DNA from: an uncultured Clostridia bacterium
Lineage (GTDB): Bacteria > Bacillota > Clostridia > Christensenellales > Aristaeellaceae
DNA: 36,716 nt
Direction: 5' to 3'
NCBI GenBank assembly: GCA_944362695.1
Contig: CALVTQ010000097.1
Coordinates: 1 to 36,716 of the forward strand
Made by a program: the position numbers and the translations under genes. The number at the start of each line of letters is the position of its first letter. The stretch's first letter is position 1. This document shows positions 1 through 7,571 of the stretch, piece after piece. The notes under the pieces were generated by a model. The model ran no database searches and was not told the DNA's origin. It saw only the letters and a list, made by a program, of their open reading frames with translations.

Positions 1-357
1 GAGATGGCCCGCCAGATCGGCGCGAAGAAGTGGCTGCTCGCGCGCAAGGGCGCCAAGCTCTACATGCGCAACCTGTTCAGCGTCGAGGTGCGCTCCATCA
101 CCACCGACCATGTGCAGAAGCTGTATCTGGACGGCGACGACGCGGCGCTCATGCGCGGCAAGAAGATCCTGATCGTGGACGACGTGATCTCCACCGGCGA
201 ATCCCTGCTGGCGCTTGAGAAGCTGGTCACCGAGGCGGGCGGCGAAATCTGCGGCCGCATGGCGATTCTGGCCGAGGGCGACGCGCAGAGCCGCGAGGAC
301 ATCATCTACCTCGAGAAGCTGCCGCTGTTCAACTCCGACGGCACGGTGCTCGGCTGA
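1..357 (+). CDS. Phosphoribosyltransferase, adenine PRTase-like (5' truncated)
   Basis: The frame is open at the left edge, so only the C-terminal 118 residues or so are visible. They contain the PRPP-binding loop ILIVDDVISTGES, the signature of type I phosphoribosyltransferases, followed by a Rossmann-like helix and strand (ALEKLVTEAGG, MAILAEGD). The family transfers a purine base or related substrate onto PRPP in cytoplasmic salvage. The segment before the loop (SITTDHVQKLYLDG) resembles APRT-like proteins of Clostridia, but the base-specificity region lies outside the window, so the substrate is inferred only. The gene ends at TGA and a hairpin with a T-run follows. PRTase membership is secure; adenine specificity is a guess. 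Confidence 0.85.
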   Translation, partial: EMARQIGAKKWLLARKGAKLYMRNLFSVEVRSITTDHVQKLYLDGDDAALMRGKKILIVDDVISTGESLLALEKLVTEAGGEICGRMAILAEGDAQSREDIIYLEKLPLFNSDGTVLG

Positions 358-379
358 TTTTTGAAAAATTAAGCACGAA

Positions 380-431
380 CGGCCCCTTGGCGCATATGCT
401 GTAGAGCAGAACGTCGAAAGGGGCTGTTTTT
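380..431 (+). terminator. Hairpin plus T-run; its 3' arm contains the next gene's Shine-Dalgarno
   Basis: Bases 380-388 pair with 418-426 (core GCCCCTT / AAGGGGC, 7 perfect pairs, extended by one wobble and one C-G). The loop is 29 nt and TTTTT follows. It looks like the terminator of the upstream PRTase gene. The 3' arm AAGGGG is also the only ribosome binding site candidate for the LysM gene that starts at 433. Confidence 0.6.
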
Positions 432-432
432 G

Positions 433-1074
433 ATGGATCAACGCTTATGCAATGCCGCGGTCAGCGACGATGTGATCAACCAGACGGCAATCGACCCGCA
501 GGGCTGCACTTGCCCGGTCGGCTCGGCAACCTATCGCGTACAGCGCGGCGACAGCTTTTATCTGATCGCCAGGAAATTCGGCATCAGCGTGCGCACGCTG
601 ATGAACGCCAACCCGAACATCGCGGCGGGCAGGCTGCTGGTGGGCGACATCCTGTGCGTGCCCACGGGCGAGGGCAGGAGCTGCCCGATCGGCTCGTCGG
701 CCTACACGGTGCTGCCGGGTCAGAGCGTGGTGGACGTCATGCTCGCCAGCAACGTATCGCTTCGCGCGCTGCGGGAATACAACGAGGATGTGCGGCTGTC
801 GGCGCTGCGTGCGGGCGACGTGCTGTGCGTGCCGCCGATGGGCGACCGCGGTCTGTGTGAGAGCGGCGGCCCGGTCTACCGCATGCAGGAGGGCGACACG
901 CTCGACGAGATCGCGCAGGTCAACGGCACAAATGTCGAGCAGCTGCTGCGCCTGAACCCGAACCTGCTGCCCAGCGACTTCACGGCGGGACAGGTGATCT
1001 GCCTGCCGTCCAGAGCGCGGACGGATGGCGCGGCATACATGACCGACGAAACCGACGATCAGTCTGTTACGTAA
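433..1074 (+). CDS. Triple LysM-domain protein
   Basis: This 213-residue protein is built almost wholly of three LysM modules at about residues 32-78, 88-135 and 147-193. Each has the family pattern: an aromatic or basic start (YRVQRGDSFYLIA), an Asn-Pro-Asn or similar turn, and a closing [LI]C[VL]P. LysM binds N-acetylglucosamine-containing glycans such as peptidoglycan or spore cortex. No signal peptide or catalytic domain is visible. Cysteines bracket each module (eight in total), so disulfide or crosslinked assembly is possible. The ATG at 433 is preferred over the in-frame TTG just before it, because AAAGGGG sits at good spacing. Lack of a signal peptide, cysteine richness and a sporulating host suggest a spore-coat role like SafA, but that is inference. 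Confidence 0.85.
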   Translation: MDQRLCNAAVSDDVINQTAIDPQGCTCPVGSATYRVQRGDSFYLIARKFGISVRTLMNANPNIAAGRLLVGDILCVPTGEGRSCPIGSSAYTVLPGQSVVDVMLASNVSLRALREYNEDVRLSALRAGDVLCVPPMGDRGLCESGGPVYRMQEGDTLDEIAQVNGTNVEQLLRLNPNLLPSDFTAGQVICLPSRARTDGAAYMTDETDDQSVT

Positions 1075-1132
1075 AACAGACCGAAAGTCGGTTTGACAAA
1101 ATTGAGCAATACATAGAAAAATCGCATAGCAA

Positions 1133-1168
1133 AGGCGCGGACGGCATGAGCTTTGTCCGCGCCTGTTT
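1133..1168. terminator. Bidirectional terminator hairpin between convergent genes
   Basis: A perfect 10-bp stem (AGGCGCGGAC / GTCCGCGCCT, 1133-1142 with 1155-1164) is followed by TGTTTAT on the plus strand and CCTTTGC on the minus strand. It separates the LysM gene from the convergent radical SAM gene. The T-tracts are short, so efficiency may be moderate. Confidence 0.6.
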
Positions 1169-1182
1169 ATATGCATATGGGA

Positions 1183-2088
1183 TTACTCGCCCTGCTTATT
1201 GCGCTTGCCGGTGTTGTCCGAACCGCGAATCTCCTCGTGATAGAAGTAATCGACGATGACCGGATGGCCGGGCTTGGCGCGTCCGTAAGGAAGCTCGTTG
1301 TCCACGAACGGGCAATCATACTGCTTGGCCAGCTCCTCGGCCTGCTTCTCGAGCATCTTGAAATAGCTGCGGTCGCGCTTGTTGTAGATCTGATCGTAGA
1401 GTGGGACAAGGTGCGGATATTTAGCGGCGATGTAGTCCATGATGTCCTTCTTGAAGCCGCCGCGCAGATTCAGATTCTCGAGCCAGACGAGGTCGCACTG
1501 ATCCTTAGCGCGCTCGAAAATGGCTTTGAAATCGGTGATGCCGGGGAAGACGGGCGAGATGAAGCAGACCGTGCGGATGCCCGCGTCGTAGACGGCCTTC
1601 ATCGCGGCGAGGCGGCGCTCGATGGAGACGGCGTTGTCCATATCGTTCTTGAAGTCCTCGTCGAGCGTGTTGACCGACCAGGAGACCGTGACGCGGCCCA
1701 TCTTCTTGAGAAGATCGAGGTCGCGCAGCACGAGGTCGGACTTGGTGCAGATCAGGATCTCGGCCTCAGAATCGACGAGCTGCTCAAGCAGCTTGCGCGT
1801 GTTGCCGATCTGCTCCTCCTGCGGGTTATAGCCGTCGGTCACGGAGCCGATGACCACACGCTGGCCCTTGTAGCGCTTGGGATTTTTGATCTCCGGCCAG
1901 CACTTGACGTCCAAGAACGTGCCCCACGGCTCGCTGTGCCCGGTGAAGCGCTTCATAAACGAGGCGTAGCAATATTTGCAGGCGTGCGTGCAGCCAACGT
2001 AGGGGTTGACCGAGTAGCCGCCGACGGGGAGATTCGATTTGGTCATGACGGACTTGACGTCGACGGGCTTGATGAGAATGTCGGACAT
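1183..2088 (-). CDS. SPL-like radical SAM protein
   Basis: The 301-residue protein carries the radical SAM 4Fe-4S motif CX3CX2C (CTHACKYC, Cys33, Cys37, Cys40) after the entry VGGYSVNPYVGC, which is typical of the spore photoproduct lyase-like / Rv2578c-type subgroup. Downstream are SAM-barrel strands (VVIGSVTDGYNPQE, ILICTKSDLVLRD, VTVSWSVNTLDED). True DNA-photoproduct lyases have extra C-terminal features that cannot be confirmed here, so only a generic radical SAM role is called. The start at 2088 is chosen because GGAG lies 8 nt upstream; the ATG five codons earlier has no Shine-Dalgarno. It follows plsY but is separated from it by a terminator. Confidence 0.85.
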   Translation of the reverse strand: MSDILIKPVDVKSVMTKSNLPVGGYSVNPYVGCTHACKYCYASFMKRFTGHSEPWGTFLDVKCWPEIKNPKRYKGQRVVIGSVTDGYNPQEEQIGNTRKLLEQLVDSEAEILICTKSDLVLRDLDLLKKMGRVTVSWSVNTLDEDFKNDMDNAVSIERRLAAMKAVYDAGIRTVCFISPVFPGITDFKAIFERAKDQCDLVWLENLNLRGGFKKDIMDYIAAKYPHLVPLYDQIYNKRDRSYFKMLEKQAEELAKQYDCPFVDNELPYGRAKPGHPVIVDYFYHEEIRGSDNTGKRNKQGE

Positions 2089-2116
2089 AAATCGCAACTC
2101 CATTGATGCATAAAAT

Positions 2117-2148
2117 GAAAAAACAGGATGACGGATCAGCCGCCATCC
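2117..2148 (-). terminator. Intrinsic terminator after plsY
   Basis: Read on the minus strand, GGATGGCGG pairs with CCGTCATCC (one G-U wobble) across a 5-nt loop, and a TGTTTTTT tract follows. It ends the DUF512-der-plsY operon before the radical SAM gene. Confidence 0.75.
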
Positions 2149-2160
2149 GGGAAAGCTGCA

Positions 2161-2772
2161 TTACTTCTTTTTGCCCTTGAACACGCTGAAGTCGATCTTG
2201 TTTTCGGTGTGGTTGATCAGGCGGACGATGTTCTTGTCGTGGCGGGCGATGGCCAGCAGGCCGAGGAACACCGAGCAGGCCCAGACGATCGGGTCCTTGG
2301 GCGTGGTAAAGATGATGAACAGCGGCAGCACGACGGCGGCGGCGATGGAGCCGACGGAGACGTAATGCGTGATGAAGAACAGAATGAGGAACACGGCGAA
2401 TGCCGCCAGCGTTTGAAGCGGGAAGATGATGAGCAGACAGCCAAAGCTGGTCGCGATGCCCTTGCCGCCCTTGAAGCCGAAGAAGATGGGGAAGTTATGG
2501 CCGAGCACAGCGCCGAGCGCGCCGACAAGCTGGCCCTGTGCGCCGCCGATGACCGCGCCGCCGATGCACACGGCGATGATGCCCTTGAGCATATCGCTGA
2601 GCAGCGTGAGTGCCGCCATGCCGCGGCCCATGACGCGCAGCATGTTCGTGGTGCCCGCGTTGCCGCTGCCCTGCGTGCGGATGTCGGTATGGCCGACCGC
2701 ACGGGAGAGCAGCACGCCGGAGGAGACGGAACCGAGCAGATAACCGATCAAAAGCACGATCAGATGTTTCAT
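2161..2772 (-). CDS. plsY: Glycerol-3-phosphate acyltransferase PlsY
   Basis: PlsY acylates sn-glycerol-3-phosphate using acyl-phosphate made by PlsX, the first step of phospholipid synthesis at the inner membrane. The 203-residue length and hydrophobic profile (about five membrane segments) fit the family. Conserved cytosolic-loop motifs are present: GSVSSGVLLSR near the N terminus, the SGNAGTTNMLRVMGR phosphate-binding loop at about residue 37, and HNFPIFFGFKGGKGIATSFG in the middle. The start codon lies 3 nt past the der stop, with AGAAGG inside the end of der, so the two are probably translationally coupled. der-plsY adjacency is common in Firmicutes. Confidence 0.95.
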   Translation of the reverse strand: MKHLIVLLIGYLLGSVSSGVLLSRAVGHTDIRTQGSGNAGTTNMLRVMGRGMAALTLLSDMLKGIIAVCIGGAVIGGAQGQLVGALGAVLGHNFPIFFGFKGGKGIATSFGCLLIIFPLQTLAAFAVFLILFFITHYVSVGSIAAAVVLPLFIIFTTPKDPIVWACSVFLGLLAIARHDKNIVRLINHTENKIDFSVFKGKKK

Positions 2773-2775
2773 GTG

Positions 2776-4107
2776 TTAGCCTTCTTTCTGATTTTTCTCG
2801 CGCAGAATGAAGCGAATCGGCGTACCCTCGAAGCCGAAGGACTTGCGGAACTGGTTCTCAAGATACCGTTGATAGGCAAAATGCATGAGCTCCTCGTCGT
2901 TGACGAAGAACACGAACGTCGGCGGGCAGACGCTCTGCTGCGTCGCGTAGTAGATGCGTAAATGGCGGCCGCCGCTGAAGGGCGGCTGAAGCGCGGCGGT
3001 GGCGTCGGCGAGCACGTCGTTGAGCAGGCCCGTCGTGATGCGGCGGGAGGTCTGCTCGTAGGCGGCCTTGACGGTCTCCAGCACCTTGGGGACGCGCTGG
3101 CCGGTCAGGGCGGAGATGAAGATCACGGGCGCGTAGTCCATGAACTTGAGGTCCTCGATGACCTTTTTGCGGAAGGTCTCCATGGTGTTGGTGTCCTTCT
3201 CGACCGCATCCCACTTGTTGACGACGATGACTGCGGCTTTGCCTTCCTCGTGGACATAGCCCGCGACCTTGGTGTCCTGCTCGGTGACGCCGTCCTGCGC
3301 GTCGATGACGATCAGGGCCACGTCGCAGCGGCGAACGGCGGCGAGGGCGCGCACGATGCTGTAGCGCTCGATGGATTCCTCCTCGATGGCGCGCTTGCGG
3401 CGGATGCCGGCGGTGTCGATGATGTTGTAGCGCTGGCCTTCTCGGGTGAAGGCAGTGTCGATGGCGTCGCGCGTGGTGCCGGCGATGTTGGAGACCATCG
3501 AGCGCTCCTGACCGAGAATCTTGTTGACCAGACTGGATTTTCCGACATTCGGCCTGCCGACGACGGCGATCTGAATCGTGTGCTCGTCCTCGTCGGTCTG
3601 CTCGGCCTCTTTCGGGAAATACTTGACCATCTCGTCGAGCAGGTCGCCCAGGCCAAGGAGGTTCACGGACGAGATCGGGAACGGCTCGCCCAGGCCGAGG
3701 GAATAGAAGTCGTAGATCGTGTCGTTCATGGACTGGCTGTCCACCTTGTTGACCACGAGGATGACAGGCTTGCCGCTGCGGCGCAGCATGACGGCCACGT
3801 CCTCGTCGTTGGCGGTGAGGCCGGTGCGTCCGTCAGTAAAAAAGAGGATGACGTCGCAGGTCTCAATCGCGATCTCAGCCTGACGGCGCATCTGCTTGAG
3901 CATGATGTCGTCCGTGCGCGGCTCGATGCCGCCGGTGTCGATCAGCGTAAACTTGTGGTTGAGCCACTCGCAGTCCGCATAGATGCGGTCGCGGGTGACG
4001 CCGGGCGTATCCTCGACGATGGAGATGCGCTTTTTGGCGATTTTATTGAAGAAAGTCGATTTGCCGACGTTCGGGCGTCCGACGACGGCGACAAGCGGTT
4101 TTGCCAT
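2776..4107 (-). CDS. der: Ribosome biogenesis GTPase Der (EngA)
   Basis: Der is a double-GTPase needed for maturation of the 50S ribosomal subunit. Two complete G domains are seen. The first has GRPNVGKST (residues 10-18), DTGGIEP and NKVD. The second has GRPNVGKSS at about residue 185, DTAGIRRK and NKWD. A C-terminal KH-like domain ends in the FVFFVNDEELMHFAYQRYL and GTPIRFILREK motifs. The length of 443 is typical. GGAGG lies 8 nt before the ATG. The gene begins 3 nt after the DUF512 gene stop and ends 3 nt before plsY, forming a compact operon. Confidence 0.97.
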   Translation of the reverse strand: MAKPLVAVVGRPNVGKSTFFNKIAKKRISIVEDTPGVTRDRIYADCEWLNHKFTLIDTGGIEPRTDDIMLKQMRRQAEIAIETCDVILFFTDGRTGLTANDEDVAVMLRRSGKPVILVVNKVDSQSMNDTIYDFYSLGLGEPFPISSVNLLGLGDLLDEMVKYFPKEAEQTDEDEHTIQIAVVGRPNVGKSSLVNKILGQERSMVSNIAGTTRDAIDTAFTREGQRYNIIDTAGIRRKRAIEEESIERYSIVRALAAVRRCDVALIVIDAQDGVTEQDTKVAGYVHEEGKAAVIVVNKWDAVEKDTNTMETFRKKVIEDLKFMDYAPVIFISALTGQRVPKVLETVKAAYEQTSRRITTGLLNDVLADATAALQPPFSGGRHLRIYYATQQSVCPPTFVFFVNDEELMHFAYQRYLENQFRKSFGFEGTPIRFILREKNQKEG

Positions 4108-4110
4108 GGT

Positions 4111-5418
4111 TTATACCTCCGATCCGCGCAGGGCGTAGAGCAGATCCGCGCCGTCATCAGGGACGGGCGTGATCGGGATGCCGAGCGTTTCCTGCGCATG
4201 GGTGAGCGTCATGTCGTCGAGGAAGACGTCCTCTCCCTCGCGGAGCATGCTGGATGTGATGAGAATTTCGTCGGCGGGAATGCCTTGAAGCTGGGCGACA
4301 AGGTCCTGTCCGGTGATGAGGCCGGAGACCGTGACCGTCTCGCCGAAGAAATAATTGACGATGGGTTTGACGGTGATTTCCACGCCGGGGATGGGGTGTT
4401 TGGCGACCAATTCGCGCATGAATGGCGCGACCGACACGCCCGTGGCCATCACGACGCGGCGCGGCTTTGCCTCGCTGTCGTCCGGGTCAAGGCGAAGCGC
4501 AGTCTCGAACTCGTCGCGCAGGCGCGTGAGCACGCCGACGCCGTTTTCAAACTGCGGGTAGTTCTCGTAGCTGTCCGGGTCGGGCAGAGGACATTCCGCA
4601 ATCTGGTAAAATTCGTCGGACGGGAAGACGAAGCGCGTGCCGTGCTGCGCGAGCATCTTCTTCTGAAATTCGTGGGCGAAGTCGAGCACCTGGCGCGCTT
4701 CTTCCTTAGTATAGGGGCGAAGCGGGTGGAGGTGTTCGCGGAATTTGGTGAGGCCCACGGGGACGAGCGCGACCGTCAGTGCGTGCGGGATGAGCGTCGC
4801 AAGGTCGGTGAGCGTGCGCTCGAGCTCCGGCCCGTCGTTGATGCCGGGGCAGAGGACGACCTGACAGTGGAAGCTCATGTTGTTGTCGCAGAAGCGCTGA
4901 AGGTGCTCCATGATGCGGTCAGCGTGAATGTGGTGCAGCATCTTCTTGCGCAGCTCGCCGTTTGTGGTGTGCACGGAGATATACAGCGGGCTGGCGCGCC
5001 GCTCGATGATGCGGTCCATTTCCTTGGATGGCAGGTTTGTGAGCGTCACGAAATTGCCCGCGATCAGCGACAGGCGCCAATCATCGTCGCGCACGTAGAG
5101 GCTCTCGCGCATGCCGGGCGGCATCTGCTCGATGAAGCAGAATATGCAGTGGTTGGCGCAAGTGATCGGGCAGGACATCATCGAGGATTCAAGCGTGATG
5201 CCAAGTGATTCCTCGATCAGCTTGTGGATGTGCACGGTGCGCTGCGAGCCGTCTTCGGCCTGTACCAGCATTTCCAGCGACGGGCGCGCGGTGAGGAACT
5301 GATAATCCACCAGATCGAGCACCGGCGTGCGGTTGATGGAAAGGAGCGTTTCACCGGCGCGGATGCCGCTGCGCGCGGCGAGGGAGCCGGGATGGACGCT
5401 GACAATGCGCTGAGCCAT
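4111..5418 (-). CDS. PDZ / radical SAM protein of the DUF512 family
   Basis: The protein (435 residues) has an N-terminal PDZ-like segment (VHPGSLAARSGIRAGETLLSING-like, residues 8-30). A radical SAM cluster motif CX3CX2C follows (Cys87, Cys91, Cys94, in CANHCIFC), then a DUF512 C-terminal region ending in motifs such as MATGVSVAPFMREL and EILITSSMLREGEDVFLDDMT. This architecture is widely conserved next to der in Clostridia, but its reaction is not established; a role linked to ribosome or tRNA metabolism is only a neighbourhood guess. The ATG at 5418 follows GAGGTG at 9 nt; the in-frame GTG four codons upstream lacks a Shine-Dalgarno. It heads the operon with der and plsY. Confidence 0.9.
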   Translation of the reverse strand: MAQRIVSVHPGSLAARSGIRAGETLLSINRTPVLDLVDYQFLTARPSLEMLVQAEDGSQRTVHIHKLIEESLGITLESSMMSCPITCANHCIFCFIEQMPPGMRESLYVRDDDWRLSLIAGNFVTLTNLPSKEMDRIIERRASPLYISVHTTNGELRKKMLHHIHADRIMEHLQRFCDNNMSFHCQVVLCPGINDGPELERTLTDLATLIPHALTVALVPVGLTKFREHLHPLRPYTKEEARQVLDFAHEFQKKMLAQHGTRFVFPSDEFYQIAECPLPDPDSYENYPQFENGVGVLTRLRDEFETALRLDPDDSEAKPRRVVMATGVSVAPFMRELVAKHPIPGVEITVKPIVNYFFGETVTVSGLITGQDLVAQLQGIPADEILITSSMLREGEDVFLDDMTLTHAQETLGIPITPVPDDGADLLYALRGSEV

Positions 5419-5456
5419 GGACGTGTACACCTCATTTCAAACTAACCCAACTTAAA

Positions 5457-5485
5457 ATTATGATGGATTTTGCGAAGATTGTCAA
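5457..5485 (-). promoter_or_regulatory. Sigma-A promoter of the DUF512-der-plsY operon
   Basis: On the minus strand TTGACA is followed after 17 nt by CATAAT, about 40 nt upstream of the DUF512-family gene start. Confidence 0.75.
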
Positions 5486-5529
5486 GTGTTCCGTCAAAAT
5501 CCGCATGCCCGCGCATAAAAATAAAATGA

Positions 5530-5569
5530 AAATAAGGAAAAGCGGACGGGCTGCACATTCCATCCGCTT
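5530..5569 (-). terminator. Intrinsic terminator after spoIIP
   Basis: On the minus strand AAGCGGATGG pairs with CCGTCCGCTT (one wobble) over a 10-nt loop, and TTCCTTATTTTC follows. It separates the sporulation pair from the der operon promoter. Confidence 0.75.
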
Positions 5570-5580
5570 GATTGAGAAAA

Positions 5581-6753
5581 TCACGTTTCGCTGTCACGCC
5601 TGCCGATGAAGCCGCCGGTCAGCTCGGACAGACCGCTTTTGAGCTTGCCCGCCATCGCCTGACCGCCGCCCGTCTGCACAAACGCGAAGATCAGCACGCC
5701 CGCGATGATGACCGCCAGCATGATCAAAAGGCCCGACATGCCGCTCTCGTTCTTCGCGGATTCGCGGCTCTGCTGTGCAGCGGCGCTCTCGGGGGACTGT
5801 GCGCTGCCGGTCTGCGGACCGTATAGCGTGGTGGAGACGACCTCGGCCATCATATCCGTCGAGTTGAGCACGCGTTCCTTGCTGATGGTGTGCGTGCCGA
5901 ACTCAAGGAGAATCGCGTTGGGCGAGAGATCCTGGTTGTAATTGCCCTTGCCGATGAAGATATCCTTGATGAGGCCGGGATACTGCTTGTCCGCGACGGC
6001 CTTGATCTGCTTGGCGAACTCGCGGTTGACGGCGCTGTTCTGGTTGCTGCGGCCCACGAGCAGGCGAACCTGCGACGCCTTCTCGCCGTCGATCGTCGCG
6101 GCATATTCGCTCTGGTCGGGTATGCCGTCGCGGTGGATGTCGATGATAGCGTCGGGCGCGTGCTGCAAAAGGCGTTCGGCGGTCTGGCGGCTGCGGCGGT
6201 ATGCGCCGGAGTCGTGCGGAAGGTGCGTCGATTCGTCGAGGATGACGTCGATGCCCTGCGCCTGAAGATCATCGCGGAAGGCGCGCGCCACGTCGTATAT
6301 GCCGCCCTGACCCTCGATGCTCTCGGTGCCGTCGGTGGGGATGTAGCTCTCGTCGCTGTGGGTGACGTACATGGCGATAAGCTTGCGATTGTCGCCGGAT
6401 ACGTCATCCTTTGCGTCGCTTGCGGCGGGGACGGCCTGCGCGAAGACGGCCTTTGCGGTCACGGCGTCGAGCCATGACACGTCGGGCATGGTCTCCTCGC
6501 CGATGCGCTCAGCCAGGGCGGTGTTGCCGCTGACGCTCATGATGCGGTAGAGGATGTTGTCCTTGCTGATATATTCGTCGCCCTCAGAGATTGCGCCCGC
6601 AAGCGTGAACAGGCGATTGCCGGATTCATCGACCGCGACGCAGAGGTTGTCTCCGTCCGCAAAATCGTCGGCATAGGCGTTGATCGCGCAGGCGATGTAG
6701 AGCATGAGCGACAGGACGAAGGCGAGCGCGAGCTGTCCGATCTTTCTTCTCAT
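5581..6753 (-). CDS. spoIIP: Stage II sporulation protein P (SpoIIP)
   Basis: SpoIIP is the amidase/endopeptidase that, with SpoIID and SpoIIM, thins septal peptidoglycan and drives engulfment of the forespore. The 390-residue product has an N-terminal membrane/signal segment (residues 7-27, ending AYA-DD). The amidase motifs are MYVTHSDESY, HDSGAYRRSRQT, IIDIHRDG and LLEFGTHTISKER, containing the expected metal-binding His and Glu residues. Unusually, a second strong hydrophobic helix lies near the C terminus (about residues 338-358, GLLIMLAVIIAGVLIFAFV), followed by a short basic tail. The ATG overlaps the stop of the DUF1614 gene as ATGA, which indicates translational coupling. The same frame is open further upstream, but that part lies inside the DUF1614 gene. 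Confidence 0.92.
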   Translation of the reverse strand: MRRKIGQLALAFVLSLMLYIACAINAYADDFADGDNLCVAVDESGNRLFTLAGAISEGDEYISKDNILYRIMSVSGNTALAERIGEETMPDVSWLDAVTAKAVFAQAVPAASDAKDDVSGDNRKLIAMYVTHSDESYIPTDGTESIEGQGGIYDVARAFRDDLQAQGIDVILDESTHLPHDSGAYRRSRQTAERLLQHAPDAIIDIHRDGIPDQSEYAATIDGEKASQVRLLVGRSNQNSAVNREFAKQIKAVADKQYPGLIKDIFIGKGNYNQDLSPNAILLEFGTHTISKERVLNSTDMMAEVVSTTLYGPQTGSAQSPESAAAQQSRESAKNESGMSGLLIMLAVIIAGVLIFAFVQTGGGQAMAGKLKSGLSELTGGFIGRRDSET

Positions 6754-7388
6754 GCGCGGCTGCCTCCTTCGACGGCGCCCTGCTGCGCCTTGCCGGTGGC
6801 GATGCGCTCCATGACCTCGCCCGCCAGCTCGCACAGCAGCACCGCGCCGATGCCCGAGAGCACGACGGCGTCCAGCGCGCCCGCGCCGCCCAGATGCACG
6901 CTCTGGCGGATGCCGCGCGCCCAGTTGACCACGCCGACGGTCACATCGCAGAGCACGACGCCCAGCACGCCGCTGATGAACGCCGTTCTGCGCGAGCGGC
7001 CCAGCGCCCACGCGAACGCGCCGGCGATGACGCCATAGATCAGCATGGGGTCAAAGGGCATGGCCGTCGGGTCGGCGGGGAAGATGAGCGACACGCCGTA
7101 AATCGCCGCGCCTGTGAGCACAGAACAGACCGCCGCGCGGATGCGCTCCTTTGCCGTGCCCGCGTGCAGAAAGAGATAGACGCACACACCGACGGGGATG
7201 ACGCAGCCGCCGATGTTCAGCGTCACCGGGCCTAAGTCGATGTCGGGCAGCCAGCCGCCAACGAAGATCGCCGCGACGATGAGCAGCGCCTGTCGGTCGG
7301 TCAGCGCCATGCGGTCAAGCACGCGCTGGCAGACGCCGAAGAGGATGAGCAGCGCCGCGACGAGCAGGATAATCATGCCGATGGTCAT
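6750..7388 (-). CDS. DUF1614 family membrane protein
   Basis: The 212-residue protein is almost entirely hydrophobic, with about six to seven membrane helices. Recognisable blocks are VAAIFVGGWLPDIDLGPVT, NIGGCVIPVGVCVYLFL, SGVLGVVLCDVTVGVVNW and VHLGGAGALDAVVLSGIGAV. These match the DUF1614 family of predicted integral membrane proteins, whose function is unknown. The ATG at 7388 has GAGG 8 nt upstream; the frame extends further 5' but without a ribosome site. Its stop overlaps the spoIIP start, so co-expression with spoIIP during sporulation is likely (inference). Confidence 0.8.
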   Translation of the reverse strand: MTIGMIILLVAALLILFGVCQRVLDRMALTDRQALLIVAAIFVGGWLPDIDLGPVTLNIGGCVIPVGVCVYLFLHAGTAKERIRAAVCSVLTGAAIYGVSLIFPADPTAMPFDPMLIYGVIAGAFAWALGRSRRTAFISGVLGVVLCDVTVGVVNWARGIRQSVHLGGAGALDAVVLSGIGAVLLCELAGEVMERIATGKAQQGAVEGGSRA

Positions 7389-7509
7389 GAGGAAAACCTC
7401 GCTTTCTTTTCGCAAAGTGAAGATGCGCGTAATGTGCGCCACGCGGCGATAAAATATGCGGCGCACACGAAATGAACGGATTCAGACAAAACTTGTCGCC
7501 CGGCAAGGA

Positions 7510-7538
7510 TTGCAAAAACCGGAAAAATCCAGTATAAT
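7510..7538 (+). promoter_or_regulatory. Sigma-A promoter of the topoisomerase pair
   Basis: TTGCAA and TATAAT are separated by 17 nt, ending 33 nt before the B subunit start codon. An AAGGAGG ribosome site lies in between. Confidence 0.8.
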
Positions 7539-7571
7539 ATAGACTTGCTGATTACAAGGAGGTTTCAATTC

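Noticed and set aside
2962-5208. A 748-codon plus-strand open frame opposite der and the DUF512 gene (similar long antisense frames lie opposite the topoisomerase, ABC-F and guaB genes)
   Set aside because: The minus-strand genes have full family motifs and ribosome sites. The antisense translations are rich in Arg, Asp, Val and His with no recognisable domain, as expected from shadow frames in GC-rich coding DNA.
7451-7458. Sporulation sigma-E-like -10 (CATATTTT on the minus strand) upstream of the DUF1614-spoIIP pair
   Set aside because: No convincing -35 partner lies at the right distance. One 8-mer in an AT-rich spot is not enough to call a promoter, although the context makes it plausible.
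7500-7522. CCGG flanking the -35 of the topoisomerase promoter, resembling the guaB and metG arrangement
   Set aside because: Only four self-complementary bases on each side, which is easily expected by chance in this composition.
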